This document shows positions 42,893-51,077 of a stretch of DNA of 64,000 nucleotides, one piece after another (position 1 is the first letter of the stretch; each line of letters begins with the position of its first letter). Source of the stretch: Candidatus Saccharibacteria bacterium oral taxon 488 (GTDB taxonomy: Bacteria; Patescibacteriota; Saccharimonadia; Saccharimonadales; Saccharimonadaceae); NCBI GenBank assembly GCA_010202115.1, contig CP047917.1, positions 1 through 64,000 of the forward strand. Reading direction: 5' to 3'. The position numbers and the translations under genes are program-made. Under the pieces are notes generated by a model, which searched no databases, was not told the origin of the DNA, and saw nothing but the letters and a program-made list of their open reading frames with translations.

Positions 42893-42899
42893 ACTAAAG

Positions 42900-43319
42900 A
42901 TGCCTATACGTTCATATGATATTATCACCCCTGACGATTTAAACTCGGAAGCATTTCTGAGACAACAATATATAGAAGCGCTCAAGCGTAGCACTGAGAT
43001 ACCTGGCAAGGTAGGCGCGGTTGCACTTCGGTTGGTTGTGACTCCTAATTCTGATGGTAATGAGTTGGCGACACGGCGACACAAACAGAACGGTAGTGCT
43101 GAGACAATTATGCTAAATGCAACCATGGTGCTTGATGCAACGGGTTTTGATGAGTCCTCTATTCGAGCGACTGGAAATGTTACGGTTGGGACAGAGAAAG
43201 CAGTTTGTGGCCCGGGGAGGCTTGAAAAAGATAAGAATGATCAATTAAAACTGCATGTTAATGAAAAGCTGGCGAATCCGGAGGAACCAGGTGAGGCGGC
43301 TATGAAGTTCAATTTCTAG
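42900..43319 (+). CDS. Hypothetical protein next to putative nuclease
   Basis: This 139-aa soluble protein is unrecognised. It is polar throughout, with several predicted strands (VGAVALRLVVTPNSDG, IRATGNVTVGTEKAVCG). TATAAT ends 7 nt before the ATG, so it can be expressed apart from the nuclease gene. Its stop codon (TAG) lies inside the CIRCE element of groES. The pairing with the upstream gene suggests a nuclease-partner module but gives no direct evidence. Confidence 0.65.
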   Translation: MPIRSYDIITPDDLNSEAFLRQQYIEALKRSTEIPGKVGAVALRLVVTPNSDGNELATRRHKQNGSAETIMLNATMVLDATGFDESSIRATGNVTVGTEKAVCGPGRLEKDKNDQLKLHVNEKLANPEEPGEAAMKFNF

Positions 43320-43342
43320 CACTCACGCTTGACGAGTGCTAA
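43316..43342. promoter_or_regulatory. CIRCE element (HrcA operator) of groESL
   Basis: CTAGCACTC (43316-43324), a 9-nt spacer and GAGTGCTAA (43334-43342). This is the canonical CIRCE inverted repeat with one deviation (C for T at the first base). It predicts repression by HrcA and heat induction. Confidence 0.93.
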
Positions 43343-43358
43343 TTTGGTGCGGTACAAT
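43329..43358 (+). promoter_or_regulatory. groESL promoter overlapping CIRCE
   Basis: TTGACG (43329-43334), an 18-bp spacer and TACAAT (43353-43358). The -35 lies inside the CIRCE element, so HrcA binding would block polymerase. Confidence 0.75.
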
Positions 43359-43388
43359 GGGTGTATTGTTAACGAAATGGAGGATGAT

Positions 43389-43655
43389 ATGGATACACCT
43401 ATCAAGCCTCTCGGCGACCGCGTGGTAGCGGTGCGCGAGGAGGCGAAGACGCAGACGGCTAGCGGATTATATTTGCCGGACAACGCCAAGGAGAAGCCAG
43501 TGGTGGCTGAAGTCAAAGCGGTTGGCGGTGATGTCAAGAGTGTAAAGGTGGGCGACAAGATTGTATATAAGGAATATTCGACCACGGATTTGAAAATTGA
43601 CGGTACGGAATATTTGATCGTCCGCGAGGAAGATATTTTAGCAACGGTTGTTTGA
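43389..43655 (+). CDS. groES: Co-chaperonin GroES
   Basis: GroES caps the GroEL chamber. The 88-aa protein has the family start IKPLGDRVVAVREE, the mobile loop TQTASGLYLPDNAKEKP, and the end YLIVREEDILATVV. ATGGAGGATGAT supplies a ribosome site for the ATG at 43389. It forms a two-gene operon with groEL, 19 nt apart, under the CIRCE-controlled promoter. TGA ends the frame, showing that UGA is a stop in this genome. Confidence 0.97.
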   Translation: MDTPIKPLGDRVVAVREEAKTQTASGLYLPDNAKEKPVVAEVKAVGGDVKSVKVGDKIVYKEYSTTDLKIDGTEYLIVREEDILATVV

Positions 43656-43674
43656 GAAAAGGGGAGTTTTTATT

Positions 43675-45318
43675 ATGGCAAAAAAAGTTTTTTACGATGA
43701 TGATGCGCGCGCTCGCGTGTTGGGCGGTGCCGAGGCACTGTATAACGCAGTCAAGGTAACCTACGGGCCAAAGGGCCGCAATGTGGTGATTGCCAAGGGG
43801 TTTGGCGGACCAACCGTGACGCATGACGGTGTAACGGTGGCGGAAGGTATTGAGCTGGGTGAGCAAGACGACGAGACACTGGGTTATAAGGTCGGTGCTG
43901 ATTTGATCAAACAGGCGGCCAAGAACTTGAACAAGCAGGCTGGCGACGGCACCACGACTGTGACGGTACTGACCTATTCGATTTTGAAGGAGGCTAACCG
44001 GTTGATCGCAGCGGGCCACAACCCAATGGAGCTGCGCAAGGGCATCGAGCAGGCCGGTGCGGAAATTGTCAAAGAGCTGAACAAATTAGCTGAGCCAATT
44101 GAAGGCAAGTCTGAGCGTGTGGCAGAAGTGGCAACCATTTCGGCGGGCGACGCGGAAATTGGCAAATTGATCGCTGGTGTCATCGAGAAAGTTGGTAAAG
44201 ACGGCGTGGTAACGGTTGAGGCTGGCCAAGGTTTGGAGCTGGAGGCTGAGGTTGTTGAAGGCTTCAGCCTGGACAAAGGCTGGGTCAGTCCGTTCTTTGT
44301 CACCGACACCGGTCGGCAAGAGGCGGTTTATGAAAAGCCAGCGATTTTGATCACCGATAAGAAGATTTCCAGCGTGCAAGAGTTCCTACCAATGCTGGAA
44401 AAATTGGCACAAAGTGGGAAAAAGGATGTGGTGCTGATCGCTGATGAAGTTGAAGGTGAGGCGCTGAGTATCTTGGTGCTGAACAAGCTCAAGGGCGTGT
44501 TTAACACCGTGGCGGTCAAGGCACCAAGCTTTGGCGACCGCCGCAAGGAGATTTTACGCGATATCGCAGCGTTGACTGGCGCAACGGTGATTTCTGAGGA
44601 TCATGGTTTGACGTTTGAGAATGCTGGCTTAGAGGTGTTGGGTTCGGCGCGCAAGGTGATTGTCGGTAAAGATGAAACCACCATCGTTGAGGGCGCGGGT
44701 AAGCCGTCAGCAGTGAAGGAACAAATCGCTCAGATCAAGGCGCTGTCCGACAATGCTTCCAGCGAGTACGAAAAAGAACAATTCGACAAGCGGGCAGCTG
44801 CCTTGAGCGGCAAGGTGGCCGTTATTAAAGTCGGCGGCGCGACCGAGACAGAAATTGACGAAAAGAAGTTCCGGGTGGACGACGCAGTGGCAGCGACCAA
44901 GGCAGCCTTGGCTGAAGGAATTGTCACCGGTGGTGGCGTCACGCTGGTGAATTTGGCTGGCGGCTTGAAAGTGAGCGGTGCAGATAGCATCGCGGCTGGC
45001 CGGCAGATTCTAAAGGATGCCCTGAAGCAGCCGTTCCTACAGATTATGCGTAACGCTGGCTTGAATGCCGACGCGCTGCTAGCGCAAGTCGAGGCGGGCA
45101 AGGCTGGCTTTGGCGTTAATGTCATGGATCCGGAAGCAGGCCTGGTGGACGTCAAAAAAGCTGGCGTCATCGACCCAGCGCGCGTCACTAAGGAAGCAGT
45201 GCAGAACGCGGTATCTATCGCCTCAACCGCAGCAACCATGGGCGCACTGGTCGTCGACGTACCAGAGCCAGAAGCTCCAGCTGTGCCTGGTGGCATGCCA
45301 GGTATGGGGATGATGTAA
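43675..45318 (+). CDS. groEL: Chaperonin GroEL
   Basis: GroEL is the 60-kDa ATP-dependent folding chamber. The 547-aa protein has VKVTYGPKGRNVVIAKGFGG, the ATP-binding AGDGTTTVTVL near residue 87, the equatorial and apical domains in standard order, and the flexible PGGMPGMGMM tail. GGGGAG precedes the ATG at 43675; an upstream in-frame start at 43648 overlaps groES and is unlikely. A strong terminator hairpin lies 19 nt after the stop. Confidence 0.98.
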   Translation: MAKKVFYDDDARARVLGGAEALYNAVKVTYGPKGRNVVIAKGFGGPTVTHDGVTVAEGIELGEQDDETLGYKVGADLIKQAAKNLNKQAGDGTTTVTVLTYSILKEANRLIAAGHNPMELRKGIEQAGAEIVKELNKLAEPIEGKSERVAEVATISAGDAEIGKLIAGVIEKVGKDGVVTVEAGQGLELEAEVVEGFSLDKGWVSPFFVTDTGRQEAVYEKPAILITDKKISSVQEFLPMLEKLAQSGKKDVVLIADEVEGEALSILVLNKLKGVFNTVAVKAPSFGDRRKEILRDIAALTGATVISEDHGLTFENAGLEVLGSARKVIVGKDETTIVEGAGKPSAVKEQIAQIKALSDNASSEYEKEQFDKRAAALSGKVAVIKVGGATETEIDEKKFRVDDAVAATKAALAEGIVTGGGVTLVNLAGGLKVSGADSIAAGRQILKDALKQPFLQIMRNAGLNADALLAQVEAGKAGFGVNVMDPEAGLVDVKKAGVIDPARVTKEAVQNAVSIASTAATMGALVVDVPEPEAPAVPGGMPGMGMM

Positions 45319-45336
45319 GACTCTTGCTTCTACCAG

Positions 45337-45367
45337 TAAAATGTCCCGTATGAAGCGGGACATTTTA
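45337..45367 (+). terminator. Intrinsic terminator of groESL
   Basis: TAAAATGTCCCG (45337-45348), a 7-nt loop and CGGGACATTTTA (45356-45367) form a perfect 12-bp stem. It is A/T-rich at both ends, so it can work in both directions. Confidence 0.88.
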
Positions 45368-45431
45368 TATTGCTCGTGAAGTGAATTACCGACCTTGGGC
45401 CTGCGCTCTGTTTATGTTTGAGTCTGCAGTC

Positions 45432-45902
45432 TCAGCTCTGCGACAAGAAATCAATTTCCTTGATAATATCGAGCAGCGCCTGGGCTTTGCGGGTCTCGTC
45501 GGGGATGGCGACGGCCGCTTCGTGTGCTGGGGCGATTAGCGAGGTGTCGTCAGTTGAGCGCAGCAATAGGAGGTAGGTGTCGAACTTTTCCTCGGGCGAG
45601 ACGTTGAGCTTGTTGACCAGTGGTCGAAGCTCATTTAGAGCATTTTGCTTGATATCATCAAGTGACATATCGGTCGGCGTGGTATATGGCCGACTAGTGT
45701 TGTCGGTGGTTGGCCGTGGTGCTGGTGCGGCCGACCCGGGTGCGACGCCGGTCTGTGGCTTGGTCGGGCGACTGGTCGTGTTGGCGTCCTGGGCGCCGGT
45801 TTCTTCAAATCGTAGATTGTCATCATTGCCGCCAGAGACGCTCGCTAGCACGTTGGCTAGATCTTGATCGCTGTTGACTTGTCCGCTGTCTTGAATTGTC
45901 AT
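45432..45902 (-). CDS. Hypothetical acidic protein
   Basis: This 156-aa protein is unrecognised. The first 75 residues are low-complexity (Asn/Asp/Thr/Pro-rich, probably disordered). The C-terminal 75 residues look like a compact helical domain (SLDDIKQNALNELRPLVNKL, EEKFDTYLLLLRST, AQALLDIIKEIDFL). AGAGGTGGGG precedes the ATG. It lies convergent with groEL, sharing the bidirectional terminator region. No membrane or signal sequence is present. Confidence 0.7.
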   Translation of the reverse strand: MTIQDSGQVNSDQDLANVLASVSGGNDDNLRFEETGAQDANTTSRPTKPQTGVAPGSAAPAPRPTTDNTSRPYTTPTDMSLDDIKQNALNELRPLVNKLNVSPEEKFDTYLLLLRSTDDTSLIAPAHEAAVAIPDETRKAQALLDIIKEIDFLSQS

Positions 45903-45979
45903 ACCCCACCTCTTTTCACATTACGGTTACGCTTGCTTCCTATGTTATACTGTAACACAGGAAAAGGAGGAATTTCAAG

Positions 45980-47017
45980 ATGCTTGACGATAAAAATCTT
46001 TTAGCGCAGCGCGATCCGGGCAGTACACGAACGAGTGCGGTGGCGGTAACGATGCAGACGGACTTTGCAGCTGAAGTGGAGTCACCGGCGACCCCTAGTG
46101 AGGTGGCGAATGTGGTGCTGGCGGGTATGGGCGGCTCGGCGCTGGCGGCGGATATGGTCAAGGTGCTGACGGCGGATCGGGTCACGGTGCCGCTTGAGGT
46201 AGTGAAAGGCTACCAGCTGCCACATTTTGTGAATGAAAAAACACTGGTTGTTGCTATCAGCCACTCGGGCAACACCGAGGAGACAATGAGCTGTTACCAG
46301 CAGGCTCGTGAGCATGGCTGCCAGTTGGCGGTGATGGCGACGGGCGGGAAATTGTTTATGGCGGCCGAGGCCGATAATCTGCCGCGGGTGCGCGTTCCGT
46401 CGGGTGGCCAGCCGCGGATGTCAACGATGTATCATTTGCGCGGGCTGCTAAAGCTGCTCAGCCAGTTTGAGGTGATTGACGATAGCCTGTACCACGCGGT
46501 TGCAGCCAGTGGTGTGTGGCTGAAAGATCAGCTGAGCCAGTGGGCCGAGGATGTACCGACGGCGGATAATTATGCCAAGCAACTGGCGCTTAAGCTCGTT
46601 GGTTCGACCCAAGTGTTTTATGCGGGCGAGCTGACGTGGCCGCTGGCGTATAAGTGGAAGATTAGCTTCAACGAGTCAGCGAAAAACGTGGCGTTTTGGA
46701 ATCAATATCCGGAGTTCAGCCACAATGAATTCATCGGCTGGTCATCACATCCGGTCGATAAACCATATAAGGTCGTGGATTTTCGGAGCAGCCTTGAGCG
46801 TCCGCGAATTCGGGAGCGGATGGAGCTGACCGACCGGTTGCTGTCGGGTATGCGCCCGAAGGCCGAAGTAGTCGAGCTACAGGGCAAGACGCTGCTCGAG
46901 CAGCTGCTGTGGGGGCTGGCGCTGGGTGAAATTGTCAGTATCTATGCGGGCATTCTCAACGGTGTTAATCCAGAGCCAGTGGCGCTGGTGGAGCAGCTAA
47001 AGAGAGAATTGTCGTAG
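45980..47017 (+). CDS. SIS-domain bifunctional phosphoglucose/phosphomannose isomerase
   Basis: This 345-aa protein contains two SIS sugar-phosphate-binding lobes: LAGMGGSALAADM near residue 48 and VVAISHSGNTEETM near 91 with the Ser/Thr phosphate loop. It also has GGQPRMSTMY and the second-lobe SFNESAKNVAFWNQYPEFSH with the catalytic Glu and His seen in archaeal and actinobacterial PGI/PMI. It interconverts glucose-6-P or mannose-6-P with fructose-6-P. AAAGGAGG lies before the ATG and TATACT further upstream. A terminator follows. Confidence 0.87.
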   Translation: MLDDKNLLAQRDPGSTRTSAVAVTMQTDFAAEVESPATPSEVANVVLAGMGGSALAADMVKVLTADRVTVPLEVVKGYQLPHFVNEKTLVVAISHSGNTEETMSCYQQAREHGCQLAVMATGGKLFMAAEADNLPRVRVPSGGQPRMSTMYHLRGLLKLLSQFEVIDDSLYHAVAASGVWLKDQLSQWAEDVPTADNYAKQLALKLVGSTQVFYAGELTWPLAYKWKISFNESAKNVAFWNQYPEFSHNEFIGWSSHPVDKPYKVVDFRSSLERPRIRERMELTDRLLSGMRPKAEVVELQGKTLLEQLLWGLALGEIVSIYAGILNGVNPEPVALVEQLKRELS

Positions 47018-47038
47018 GCTCATTTGAGCCGGAGAATA

Positions 47039-47072
47039 AAAAGCGGCGCCCGGGGAGTGGGGCGTCGCTTTT
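47039..47072. terminator. Bidirectional terminator
   Basis: AAAAGCGGCGCCC (47039-47051), an 8-nt loop and GGGCGTCGCTTTT (47060-47072) form a 13-bp stem with one G-T pair. It serves the isomerase gene and the convergent ABC operon. Confidence 0.88.
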
Positions 47073-47112
47073 ATTTTAGAGCCCATTGAGGGTCGTGGCG
47101 GATTTGTGTGAA

Positions 47113-48330
47113 TCAGTGGCGCAGACTCTCGATCGGGTCTTTGCCGGCAGCGCGGCTGGCTGGATAGATGCCAAAGAGCATACCGATGATCAGCGCTCCG
47201 CCGATAGTCAGAGCGGCTGCTTGCCATTCGAGAACTGGGGTGAATGGTAGGTACATGCCGAGGAGGAACGACGCGCCGAGGCCGATAACGTAGCCAAGAA
47301 TACCGCCAAATAGGCCGATGATGGCTGATTCGATGAGGAATTGGGCGACGATGGTGCGGTTGGTGGCGCCAACGGCTTTGCGGATACCGACTTCGCGCTG
47401 GCGTTCGGCGACCGAAACCAGCATGATGTTGGTGATGCCGATACCGCCAACCAGTAGCGAGATACCGGCGATGACCGCCATGGCGGTTGAGAGCGCGTTC
47501 ACTAGGTGTGAATTCGGTGCGGTGATGGCTTGGCCGACCAAGGTGTGGTAGTCGGTATCGCCCTGATGCTGCTGGGCAAGGACTTTTTTGGCGGCATCAA
47601 TTTTAGTTTGCAGCGCCGCACCATTGTCGGCGGTGATGAGGATTTGCTGGATCTGGGCGGTGTTTTGGGTGAATTTTTTGCTGACGGCCAGCGGCAGGAT
47701 GATGGAGCGATTAAAATCAACACCGAGGTAACTAGGCGCAGTTTCCGGCTCGTCGAGCACGCCAACGACTGTCAGTGTCTCGCCGCGGAGCTTGAGGACG
47801 CTGCCGAGGGATTTTTCAGTGCCGAATAGGTCAATTGATAGCTGCTTACCAATCACGACGCCGTTGGCTTCGTCGATGAATTGTCCCTCGCGTAACTTGA
47901 GGCCGGCGAGCTTTGCCAGTTCGCCTGAGCTACCGGTAACAGTGATGTGCTCTAGCTTCGTCTTACCGTCCGGTGTCGATACGTTAGTGCGAAACGTTGC
48001 CAGCGGTGCGGCGCTGTTGTTGGTCGCCTTGGCAATTTCCCGGGCGTCCTGCTCGGTCAGGGTGTTCACCATCTGGGCGGCGTGTCCGGAGCTGAGTGAC
48101 AGCAATGAATCCGGCCGCGCCTCGCTGCCAGACCGGATTAGTGCGGTGGTGTCAGAGATCTTGGCGGATTGATCACCAAATAGGCGGCTCGTGCCGGTCA
48201 GCAGCGACAAGATAATAGTAATGCTGGCGATGCCGACCATGATGCCAAAAATCGATAGGTAGGTGCGGACTTTATTTGACTTGAGCGATTCAGTCGCGTT
48301 CTCGAAGTGATTATTGAGGAGCATTTTCAT
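47113..48330 (-). CDS. MacB/FtsX-type ABC transporter permease
   Basis: This 405-aa permease has an N-terminal span (KVRTYLSIFGIMVGIASITI), a periplasmic-type MacB core domain of about 220 residues, and three C-terminal spans. The conserved GGIGITNIMLVSVAERQREV and GIRKAVGAT belong to the FtsX domain. Such permeases act as mechanotransmitters rather than classical importers, exporting peptides or lipoproteins or activating wall enzymes. The ATG overlaps the ATPase gene stop by 4 bp (ATGA), so the two form one transporter. Confidence 0.9.
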   Translation of the reverse strand: MKMLLNNHFENATESLKSNKVRTYLSIFGIMVGIASITIILSLLTGTSRLFGDQSAKISDTTALIRSGSEARPDSLLSLSSGHAAQMVNTLTEQDAREIAKATNNSAAPLATFRTNVSTPDGKTKLEHITVTGSSGELAKLAGLKLREGQFIDEANGVVIGKQLSIDLFGTEKSLGSVLKLRGETLTVVGVLDEPETAPSYLGVDFNRSIILPLAVSKKFTQNTAQIQQILITADNGAALQTKIDAAKKVLAQQHQGDTDYHTLVGQAITAPNSHLVNALSTAMAVIAGISLLVGGIGITNIMLVSVAERQREVGIRKAVGATNRTIVAQFLIESAIIGLFGGILGYVIGLGASFLLGMYLPFTPVLEWQAAALTIGGALIIGMLFGIYPASRAAGKDPIESLRH

Positions 48331-49493
48331 GACTTTTTCGTAGCTTTCCGTTCTTTTTTGACTGGTTTCTTGGTTGATTTGGCGGCATCGGTTTTTGCGT
48401 CGTCGGCTTTATCGGACTTAGGGGCGGGTTTCTTTTCGGTCGACGGAGCAGCGGTTTTTGCGGCGTCAGAATCTATTGATTTTTTACTATGATCGCTGTC
48501 AGCTTTAACAGTCTTTGTGGTTGCTTTGGCTGAAGCAGCGCCAAGCGGCCGCTTTGGTGGGAGATCATCCGGCGATTTCACTGGATCAGCTGGCTTGTTG
48601 GGAGTAGCAGATGGGGCTGCCTTCTCGGTCGTTGGTTTTTCAGGAGTGGTTTTGGTTGGCTCGGCTTTCTCTACTTTCTCGCCCTTTTCCTCTGACTCGT
48701 CTTTTGTGTCTTTGGCGGCTACTGTGTGCGTCGGCGTTGAACTCACTGGGGTTGCTGGTTGGTCATCGCCGCCCAGCTTTTGCTTAAAGATCTTCTTGAT
48801 GTGGTGCGTATCGGTATCAATACGCCCATCGAGCATAGAAATCACGCGGCTGGCATAGGACAGCAGCTCTGGATTGTGCGTCACCATAATAATTGTGTTG
48901 CCTCGGCGGTGAATGTCGGACAGCTCCTCCATGATGATGTGACTGGACTTGGAGTCGAGGTTGCCGGTCGGCTCGTCAGCTAGGATAATTGATGGGCTAT
49001 TGACCAGTGCTCGGGCGATCGCCACACGCTGAACCTGGCCGCCGGATAGCTGATGCGGTAGATAATACTCGCGCTCGCCCAGATGGAAATTACGCAAAAT
49101 TCGGCTGGCTTCTTGGAGGCGCTTGGTCTTGCTGATGCCTTTGTAGGTGAGCGGCAGGGCAACATTATCGATCACTGTCAGGCGCGGGATGAGATTGAAA
49201 TGTTGAAAAATAAAGCCAATATCGCGAGAACGAATCGTGGCGTGATGGGTCGCCGTCAGATCCTCGACCGGTTTATTATCAAGGTAATATTCGCCCTCTG
49301 ACGGGTGGTCGAGCAGCCCGAGGATGTTGAGCAGGGTCGTCTTGCCGCATCCAGACGGGCCAACGATGGCGATAAACTCGCCCTTTTTGACCTCGAGATT
49401 GACATTGTCCAGCGCCACCTGCTCGGCGTCACCAAAGCCAAATCGTTTGGTTACATTAGTAAGTTTAATTCGCGTTGAAGGATCGTTCATCAT
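48327..49493 (-). CDS. MacB/LolD-type ABC ATPase with long Lys/Ala/Pro-rich tail
   Basis: Residues 1-230 are a complete ABC ATPase: Walker A GPSGCGKTTLLN near 43, Q-loop FQHFNLIP, signature LSGGQVQRVAIARAL, Walker B IILADEPTGNLD, and switch His in MVTHNPELL. The next 155 residues are an unusual low-complexity tail rich in Lys, Ala, Pro, Asp and Thr, ending KKPVKKERKATKKS. It is absent from ordinary family members and resembles histone-H1-like tails. TATAAT ends 8 nt before the ATG. The tail may bind membrane lipid or nucleic acid; that is inference. Confidence 0.92.
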   Translation of the reverse strand: MMNDPSTRIKLTNVTKRFGFGDAEQVALDNVNLEVKKGEFIAIVGPSGCGKTTLLNILGLLDHPSEGEYYLDNKPVEDLTATHHATIRSRDIGFIFQHFNLIPRLTVIDNVALPLTYKGISKTKRLQEASRILRNFHLGEREYYLPHQLSGGQVQRVAIARALVNSPSIILADEPTGNLDSKSSHIIMEELSDIHRRGNTIIMVTHNPELLSYASRVISMLDGRIDTDTHHIKKIFKQKLGGDDQPATPVSSTPTHTVAAKDTKDESEEKGEKVEKAEPTKTTPEKPTTEKAAPSATPNKPADPVKSPDDLPPKRPLGAASAKATTKTVKADSDHSKKSIDSDAAKTAAPSTEKKPAPKSDKADDAKTDAAKSTKKPVKKERKATKKS

Positions 49494-49501
49494 TGCCTTT
49501 T

Positions 49502-49507
49502 ATTATA
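49502..49507 (-). promoter_or_regulatory. -10 element of the ABC operon (leaderless-type)
   Basis: TATAAT on the minus strand ends 8 nt before the ATG at 49493. No ribosome site is seen. Confidence 0.5.
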
Positions 49508-49565
49508 GACAAAAAGCCGCTCCGGTTGCAACCGCTAGCGGACTTTCTGTTATAATATGCATCAC

Positions 49566-49657
49566 GGAAGGATGCAGGAGTGGTTGAACTGGCACGCCTG
49601 GAAAGTGTGTAGGCTCTTCACGGGGCCTCCGGGGTTCGAATCCCCGTCCTTCCGCCA
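49566..49657 (+). tRNA. tRNA-Ser (GGA)
   Basis: A class II tRNA with acceptor GGAAGGA/TCCTTCC, anticodon loop CTGGAAA (GGA), a long variable arm, T loop TTCGAAT and encoded CCA. TGTTATAAT ends 9 nt before it. Confidence 0.95.
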
Positions 49658-49761
49658 GAGGGAATCCCTAGTGTGTTTGAATGTATCTAATATTTTGTTC
49701 GTGCGGTAAATATTGTTATCTGATGTTGTTAAAAAGATAAGAAGCTAGCTTTTTGATTATC

Positions 49762-50685
49762 TTAGTCATTTTTATAATTCCAGCCAACAATTTCTATAGA
49801 CACCTGAAGATATTTAGCGATGTCTTGGACAACTTTTTTCTTAACGTCGTTGGGAATTTCTTTATAAAATAAAGCAAAAGTTCTTTCGATATAGACATCC
49901 AACGGCCAATTTGGGCTAAGGAAACTCGTATTGTTGGTTATCAGATTCCGGTAAGCTATTACGATTTCTGCAAACTCATTTAAACAATCAGATATAATAC
50001 TGGTCTCGACCTTGGATTTACGATTTCTTGTGGTCTTTTTTATAATGGCATAAGGAAGATCTAAGGATTCTTCGTAGACATCATATTTTTCTGGTTGACG
50101 GTCCTTGTGAAACTCTAGTGCCTGATACTCGTCAACTATTTTATTGTAGTATCCTTCGCTCTGAAATGTTCGAGCTTTTTCTACTAGATAATTAACTGCT
50201 CGCTCGATTTTTATAGGGTTGTTATCTATAAAGTCTACGTCCTTTATAGATTTATTTTTAGCGCGGGTGTTTATCCGGTCATCCAGTAATATGGGCGGTA
50301 TGCGGATGCTGTCGGGTTTGCTATTTTTATAGAAATCTATAAAATCTTCCACCTTTAGCGCTTGGATATCTTTTATAAATTTTCCGCCAGCACCAGTTTC
50401 TTTTGGCGTTAATAGCTGGCGAACGTCCAGCATGAATCCTTTTTCATAGGTTTCAAATATGCTTATTAAGAGACCCGCATTGTCTGGATCAAAATAGCCA
50501 AATGATACGCTGCCGTTTTCATGCTCTTCTTCGGTATGTTGTGCTTTTGAAACTTCATTGAGGATATTAAGAAATACTTCGCGCTGAATGGCAGAATGAA
50601 GCACATTAGTAAAATCGTCTTTTATATAGGTTTTCTTTTTATCTTCGCCGAAATATTCTTTATTGATATCTGCCACTTTGGACAT
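49762..50685 (-). CDS. Unknown AT-rich accessory protein
   Basis: This 307-aa soluble protein is not recognised. It is rich in Lys, Asp, Glu, Ile and Asn, and its DNA is visibly more A/T-rich than its neighbours. It is helical in most parts, with a His-containing KAQHTEEEHENG stretch near residue 48 and no signal or membrane segment. It lies between tRNA-Ser(GGA) and a broken folC fragment, a setting that suggests arrival by transfer. TATAAT at 50692-50697 ends 6 nt before the ATG, another leaderless-type start. Confidence 0.7.
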   Translation of the reverse strand: MSKVADINKEYFGEDKKKTYIKDDFTNVLHSAIQREVFLNILNEVSKAQHTEEEHENGSVSFGYFDPDNAGLLISIFETYEKGFMLDVRQLLTPKETGAGGKFIKDIQALKVEDFIDFYKNSKPDSIRIPPILLDDRINTRAKNKSIKDVDFIDNNPIKIERAVNYLVEKARTFQSEGYYNKIVDEYQALEFHKDRQPEKYDVYEESLDLPYAIIKKTTRNRKSKVETSIISDCLNEFAEIVIAYRNLITNNTSFLSPNWPLDVYIERTFALFYKEIPNDVKKKVVQDIAKYLQVSIEIVGWNYKND

Positions 50686-50687
50686 GT

Positions 50688-50879
50688 TTACATTATATTA
50701 TAGATAATGAGTTGGCGACAATATAGAGCCAGCGATGTGGATGGCGGGAATTTGCTTTGCGGACTACCAAGAATTTCCAGAATATGCGCTACATACGCCA
50801 GCCGATCGTGCTTTTCGGGCGGATGGGCGATGAGCTCGTCCAGAAAATAAACAATGTCGCGCATTGAGGCAAATTTCAT
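50688..50879 (-). pseudogene. folC (folylpolyglutamate synthase) N-terminal remnant
   Basis: The 63-codon frame starts MKFASMRDIVYFLDELIAHP and continues AYVAHILEILGSPQSKF, matching the beginning of FolC/Mur-like ligases just before the P-loop. At 50739-50728 the DNA in another frame reads AIHIAG, exactly the FolC lead-in to the ATP loop (HVAGTNGKGS in family members). A frameshift has therefore occurred there and the rest of the gene is missing. The open frame then runs out at 50688. This is a dead 5' fragment and probably not a functional small protein. Confidence 0.65.
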
Positions 50880-50927
50880 ACCGTATCTGATTATAGCAAA
50901 AATAGGTTGTAAAATTTACCAAATGTC

Positions 50928-50984
50928 TTGAAAAACACTATATGTAGCGGCTATAGTTAGTGTTGTACGCTATATATGTAGCGA
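50928..50984 (+). promoter_or_regulatory. nrd promoter with two NrdR boxes
   Basis: Promoter: TTGAAA (50928-50933), 18 bp, TATAGT (50952-50957). NrdR-like box 1, ACACTATATGTAGCGG (50935-50950), fills the spacer. Box 2, acgCTATATATGTAGcga (50967-50984), is centred 33 bp further on. Spacing near three helical turns fits NrdR. The rest of 50880-51077 has only an AAGGAGG ribosome site before nrdA. Confidence 0.8.
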
Positions 50985-51077
50985 ACCCATAAATAAACAA
51001 AAAGGCAAATTATCCAAATGAGCCACCAGATGGGGCACTGGCGGCTGATTTTTAGCAGGGCAAATTAAGGAGGGTAC

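Noticed and set aside
43389..43655. Alternative genetic code (UGA = Gly) as in Gracilibacteria/Absconditabacteria
   Set aside because: TGA ends conserved genes at the expected place (groES, comF, murE-like), and no in-frame TGA was needed in conserved proteins.
50688..50879. Functional 63-aa protein
   Set aside because: Its sequence matches the start of FolC and breaks frame before the ATP loop, so it is a remnant.
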